Below are positions 60,868 to 64,000 of a stretch of 64,000 nucleotides of DNA, one piece after another. The DNA is taken from NCBI GenBank assembly GCA_017305935.1, contig JAFKJU010000014.1, positions 124,001 to 188,000 on the forward strand. Direction: 5' to 3'. This DNA is from Hyphomicrobiales bacterium (lineage in GTDB: Bacteria > Pseudomonadota > Alphaproteobacteria > Rhizobiales > Rhizobiaceae). Below the pieces are notes generated by a model, which saw only the letters and a list, made by a program, of their open reading frames with translations, ran no database searches and was not told where the DNA came from. The position numbers and the translations under genes are program-made. Each line of letters starts with the position of its first letter. The first letter of the stretch is position 1.

Positions 60868-62147
60868 GGTTGGTTCCTTTCCGGCGGTTCCGCTTCCATC
60901 CCGGTGATCAGGCGGGCGCTGCGCTGGCCGGTCGAATAGATCCACAGCCAGCTCAGCGCGACGGCGAGACGGTTGCGCAGGCCGATCAGGAAGTAGACAT
61001 GGGCGATGCCCCAGGTCCACCAGGCCAGCCGCCCCCTGAGCTTGATCCAGCCGAGATCGACGATGGCCGCCCGCTTGCCGATGGTCGCGAGATTGCCGTC
61101 GTTGCGATAGGCGAACGGTTTCGGCGCCGGCTTTCCGTCATGGCGGGCACGGATCACGCCGGCGACATAGCGTCCCTCCTGCTTCGCCGCCGGCGCGATG
61201 CCCGGCACCGTCCGTCCGTCTGCCATGGAAACATGGGCCGTGTCGCCGATCACGAAGATATCCGGAAAACCGGGAACGGAAAGGTCCGGCGCGACGATGA
61301 CCCGGCCGGCCCGGTCAGCCGGCACCTTCAGCCATTCGGCCACCGGCGAGGCAGCGACGCCCGCCGCCCAGAGAATGGTGGCGGCGGGCAGGAATTCGCC
61401 GCCAAGCTCGATGCCGTCGGCGCTGCATTGAGAGACCGTATGGCCGGTGCGGACCTCCACACCGAGGCGGACAAGCGCCCGCTCGGCATAGGCCGAGAGG
61501 TCCTCGGTAAACGCCGCGAGGATGCGCGGGCCTGCCTCGACCAGCACCACCCGCGCCTCGCGCGTATCAATGTGGCGGAAATCCCGGCGCAGCGTCTCAT
61601 GCGCCAGCTCGGCAATGGTGCCGGCAAGCTCGACGCCGGTCGGGCCGGCGCCGATGATGGCGAAGGTCAGCAGGCGACGGCGCTCTTGCGCCTCCGTCTG
61701 CCATTCCGCCCGCTCGAAAGCGGAGAGGATGCGCCGGCGGATGGTCGTCGCATCCTCCAGCGTCTTCAGCCCCGGCGCATAGGGCTCCCATTCGTCATGG
61801 CCGAAATAGGCATGGCGCGCGCCGGTGGCGAGGATCAGGGTGTCGTAGGAAACCCGCTGCCCGCCATCGAGCAGCACCGCCTTTTGCGTCGGATCCACGC
61901 CGCAGACCGCGCCGAGCAGCGTCGTCGCATTCCGATGGCGACGCAGGAGCGAGCGGATCGGCCAGGCGATTTCCGAAAGAGCGAGCGACGCCGTCGCCGC
62001 CTGGTAAAGCAGGGGCTGGAACAGGTGATGGTTGCGACGGTCGAGCACGGTGATGCGGAACGGGCCGGCCGCCAGACGATGGGCCGCTTCCAGCCCGCCG
62101 AAACCACCGCCGACGATGACGATGTGATGCCCGCCCGTTTCCGTCAT
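60864..62147 (-). CDS. ndh: NDH-2-type NAD(P)H:quinone oxidoreductase
   Basis: 427 residues. FAD-binding motif IVIVGGGFGGLEAAHRLA (9-26), second nucleotide-binding motif FAIIGAGPTGVELAGTIAEL, FAD C-terminal motif VFVIGDTAHVSM (VIGDTA), and the amphipathic C-terminal membrane anchor AWWTWGIAHVYFLIGLRNRL typical of type II NADH dehydrogenases. It lies directly after the encapsulin gene (19-base gap). In the cell it passes electrons from NADH to quinone; a role in supplying reducing power for the peroxidase system is inferred. Confidence 0.92.
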   Translation of the reverse strand: MTETGGHHIVIVGGGFGGLEAAHRLAAGPFRITVLDRRNHHLFQPLLYQAATASLALSEIAWPIRSLLRRHRNATTLLGAVCGVDPTQKAVLLDGGQRVSYDTLILATGARHAYFGHDEWEPYAPGLKTLEDATTIRRRILSAFERAEWQTEAQERRRLLTFAIIGAGPTGVELAGTIAELAHETLRRDFRHIDTREARVVLVEAGPRILAAFTEDLSAYAERALVRLGVEVRTGHTVSQCSADGIELGGEFLPAATILWAAGVAASPVAEWLKVPADRAGRVIVAPDLSVPGFPDIFVIGDTAHVSMADGRTVPGIAPAAKQEGRYVAGVIRARHDGKPAPKPFAYRNDGNLATIGKRAAIVDLGWIKLRGRLAWWTWGIAHVYFLIGLRNRLAVALSWLWIYSTGQRSARLITGMEAEPPERNQP

Positions 62148-62166
62148 GCCGCCCTCCCGCGCGTCG

Positions 62167-62979
62167 TCAGGCTTGAGGCTGGTCCAGCGACAGCGCCACC
62201 GCGGCTTCGCTCGTCAGCGTGCGGAAGGTGAAGCTTTCCTGCACGTAGAGATCGACGGTCGTGGCGGTATGGCTGAGATAACCGATGGAAAAATCCTGCC
62301 CGACCGTTAGTTCGAAATCGCCGCCGCGCAGCGACAGAACAAAGCCGCCGGCAATCGCAGGCGCCCAGACGATGCCACCGTCGATGATACGTTCGAGATG
62401 GTGGAAGACGGGATAGCCGTCGTCGCTGCCGCCGCTCGCCGCCGTATAGGCATCGCCGCCAAGCACCAGCGCATAAGGGCCCTCGACACCGGCAAGCCGC
62501 AAGGCGCCGACCGCCCGTGCCACGGCATTGGAATAGCGCTCGACATTGGCCGGCAGCGGCACGGCCGGATTGCTGGCGGCCTCGCGGACGCCCTCGATCC
62601 CGGCGGCGGCATAGCCTTCGAACACGGCGCGATCCTCGGCGAAGGCGATCTTGCGCATCGCTTCCTTGACGGGCGACCAGTCGCTGTCGAGCGCGCCGCG
62701 CTCGACGTCGTCAATGGCGCCGCGCGACAGCTGGAAGGGCACGCGCAATTCGACCAGCGGTTTGACCTCGCGCGCCAGCGATTGCACGCCGTCCGCCGGC
62801 GGGGCGATCGCGGCGACATGGCCGGTTCCGACCGCCGCAAGGCCAGGACCGGACGGGCCGACCATGTCGACGACCCGGCGGGCGGCGAGATGGCGCTTGA
62901 GCGTGCGCGCCGCCTCTTCCTCGATTTCGGCCCAGGCAGCCTCGGAAATAGGGGCCAGTTCGCGGTGCAGGTTATTCAT
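62167..62979 (-). CDS. enc: Encapsulin shell protein (family 1)
   Basis: 270 residues; forms a hollow protein nanocompartment of the HK97 fold, as in the linocin M18/Thermotoga encapsulin family. Typical: MNNLHRELAPISEAAWAEIE at the N-terminus, RTLKRHLAARRVVDMVGPSG, DDVERGALDSDWSPVKEA, FRTLTSEAAVALS near the C-terminus. The ATG lies inside the end of the peroxidase gene (8-base overlap), so the shell is cotranslated with its cargo. Length fits the T=1 (60-subunit) type. The frame extends upstream to 63093, but the overlap and family start set the start at 62979. Confidence 0.95.
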   Translation of the reverse strand: MNNLHRELAPISEAAWAEIEEEAARTLKRHLAARRVVDMVGPSGPGLAAVGTGHVAAIAPPADGVQSLAREVKPLVELRVPFQLSRGAIDDVERGALDSDWSPVKEAMRKIAFAEDRAVFEGYAAAGIEGVREAASNPAVPLPANVERYSNAVARAVGALRLAGVEGPYALVLGGDAYTAASGGSDDGYPVFHHLERIIDGGIVWAPAIAGGFVLSLRGGDFELTVGQDFSIGYLSHTATTVDLYVQESFTFRTLTSEAAVALSLDQPQA

Positions 62980-64000
62980 GGGGAGCCCCTTTCCGGAGTG
63001 AACCGATGCCGAGCGATCCATCCCGGCGCGGTGAGGAGTGTGACGGTTCGTTCTCCGCCGCAGATGGCGCTGCGGCCGGCGCCGGGCCGGCATCGGGCGT
63101 CACCGCGTCGAGGAACGAGGCAGTGGGCACGAAGAACAGCGTGCCGGTAACGGCGCGGCTGAAATCCAGCAGCCGGTCGTAATTGCCGGGCGGACGGCCG
63201 ATGAACATGTTTTCCAGCATCGTCTCGATGCGCCGCGGCGAGCGCGCATAGCCGATGAAATAGGTGCCGAACTCACCCTTGCCGATATCGCCGAACGGCA
63301 TGTTGTCGCGGAGAATTTCCAGCGGCTCGCCGTTTTCCTCGATGGAGGTGAGAACGTTGTGGGCATAAGTCGGCTTGGCGGCGTCGTCGAGCTCGATGTC
63401 GGAGAGCTTCTCACGGCCGATGATTCTTTCCTGCTCGGCCACCGGCACGCGGTTCCACGCGAGAAGATCGTGCAAGTATTTCTGGACGATCACATAGCTC
63501 CCGCCTGCGAAATCCGGATCCTCCCCGCCGATGATCGTGGCGGCCACGGCGGCGGCATCGACGGGATTCTCCGTGCCGTCGACGAAGCCGATCAGATCAC
63601 GGTCGTCGAAATAGCTGAAGCCATGCACCTCGTCCTCGGTGACGACGAAGCCCGCGAGACGGCTCATGATCTGTGCCGCCAGCTCGAAACAGAGATCCAT
63701 GCGCGTGGCGCGGATATGAAAGAGAAGATCGCCCGGCGTGGCGACCGCATGGTGGCTGCCGCGGATCTCGCGGAAAGGATGCAGATCTTTCGGGCGCGGG
63801 GCGCCGAAGAGACGGTCCCAGGCGTCGGAGCCAATGCCGAGCACGCAGGACAGCCCGCCCTCGAGGTCGCGAAAACCGACGGCGCGCAGCAGGCCCGAGA
63901 GATTGCCGAACAGCTTTCGCGCGGCATTCTCCGCCTCGAGGCCGGGTTCGAGCGTCACGACCAGGAAGATAGCGGCACGCGTCAGCCGCGCCGCCACCGG
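62972..64000 (-). CDS. DyP-type peroxidase, encapsulin cargo (N-terminus beyond window)
   Basis: At least 342 codons; the frame stays open at the right edge, and a few N-terminal residues are missing. The first visible residues read PVAARLTRAAIFLVVTLEPG, close to the family start, and an apparent GTG at 63997 is not taken as start. Motifs: GFVDGTENP (distal Asp), TYAHNVLTSIE (likely proximal His), FIGYARSPRRIETMLENM (conserved Arg). After the catalytic domain comes a flexible Pro/Ala linker and the cargo tag DGSLGIGSLRKG. It is cotranslated with the encapsulin. Confidence 0.93.
   Translation of the reverse strand, partial: PVAARLTRAAIFLVVTLEPGLEAENAARKLFGNLSGLLRAVGFRDLEGGLSCVLGIGSDAWDRLFGAPRPKDLHPFREIRGSHHAVATPGDLLFHIRATRMDLCFELAAQIMSRLAGFVVTEDEVHGFSYFDDRDLIGFVDGTENPVDAAAVAATIIGGEDPDFAGGSYVIVQKYLHDLLAWNRVPVAEQERIIGREKLSDIELDDAAKPTYAHNVLTSIEENGEPLEILRDNMPFGDIGKGEFGTYFIGYARSPRRIETMLENMFIGRPPGNYDRLLDFSRAVTGTLFFVPTASFLDAVTPDAGPAPAAAPSAAENEPSHSSPRRDGSLGIGSLRKGAPHE
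62987..63022 (-). other. Encapsulin cargo-loading peptide at the DyP C-terminus
   Basis: The codons spell DGSLGIGSLRKG, followed by four residues to the stop. The core SLGIGSLKG is the established family 1 encapsulin targeting peptide; here Arg is inserted before Lys. It is preceded by a linker rich in Ala, Pro, Ser. It should bind the inner wall of the encapsulin shell. Confidence 0.92.

Noticed and set aside
63100-63414. Alternative minus-strand frame inside the DyP peroxidase gene
   Set aside because: Low-complexity Ser/Arg/Pro product in a shadow frame of a gene with clear peroxidase motifs.
1-64000. CRISPR arrays, tRNA or rRNA genes, integrase/att sites
   Set aside because: No regularly spaced repeats, no cloverleaf-type sequence and no rRNA signature were noticed on reading; a dedicated search was not possible.

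Overview
The window looks like part of a large secondary replicon (megaplasmid or chromid) of a Rhizobiaceae bacterium (alphaproteobacterium). The evidence is a complete repABC replication and partition cassette with its antisense ctRNA, the uniformly high GC content with strong third-position G/C preference, and short rhizobial mosaic palindromes. The genus cannot be fixed from this sequence alone. No rRNA, tRNA, CRISPR array, transposase or phage gene was seen.

Layout: (1) 1-528, start of a GAF-type AcoR-like regulator running off the left edge. (2) 779-8849, a complete potassium-uptake operon kdpFABCDE, preceded by a 27-codon membrane peptide gene. (3) 8939-12796, a small hypothetical gene, succinate-semialdehyde dehydrogenase, an atypical SDR and a LysR regulator. 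(4) 12762-16533, repC, ctRNA, repB, a parS-like site, repA, and the promoter/operator region. (5) 16890-24929, an AraC regulator divergent from a GH3 glycosidase and a complete CUT1 sugar ABC transporter. (6) 24983-36709, mostly regulators with their targets: ArsR/SRPBCC with two matching operators, TetR/amidase, AraC/MFS, a GST, a sarcosine/dimethylglycine dehydrogenase-like enzyme with a DeoR regulator, and a GlxA-type AraC regulator. (7) 36783-46333, a 2-aminoethylphosphonate (AEP) module: an ABC importer plus PhnW, PhnA and PhnY, with a divergent LysR regulator. PhnW makes phosphonoacetaldehyde from AEP, PhnY oxidises it to phosphonoacetate, and PhnA releases acetate and phosphate. (8) 46580-52603, an EmrB-type exporter, a VOC protein, an epimerase with an MmyB-type regulator, and treZ. 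(9) 52625-55034, two divergent citrate synthase homologues, one carrying an N-terminal DNA-binding domain, around one symmetric operator. (10) 55049-58474, kynureninase with a GntR/FCD regulator, and a cystathionine gamma-synthase-family enzyme. (11) 58732-64000, an encapsulin operon: a DyP peroxidase with a C-terminal cargo tag, the encapsulin shell, an NDH-2-type flavoprotein, a DUF2945 protein, an unknown 130-residue protein and a cardiolipin synthase-like enzyme, most of them joined by overlapping stop/start codons.

The most interesting parts are the encapsulin/peroxidase operon and its redox and membrane-lipid partners, the citrate synthase pair with a built-in regulator, the three-arm leader before the GH3 gene, and the dense set of palindromic operators whose symmetry fits the adjacent regulator family.
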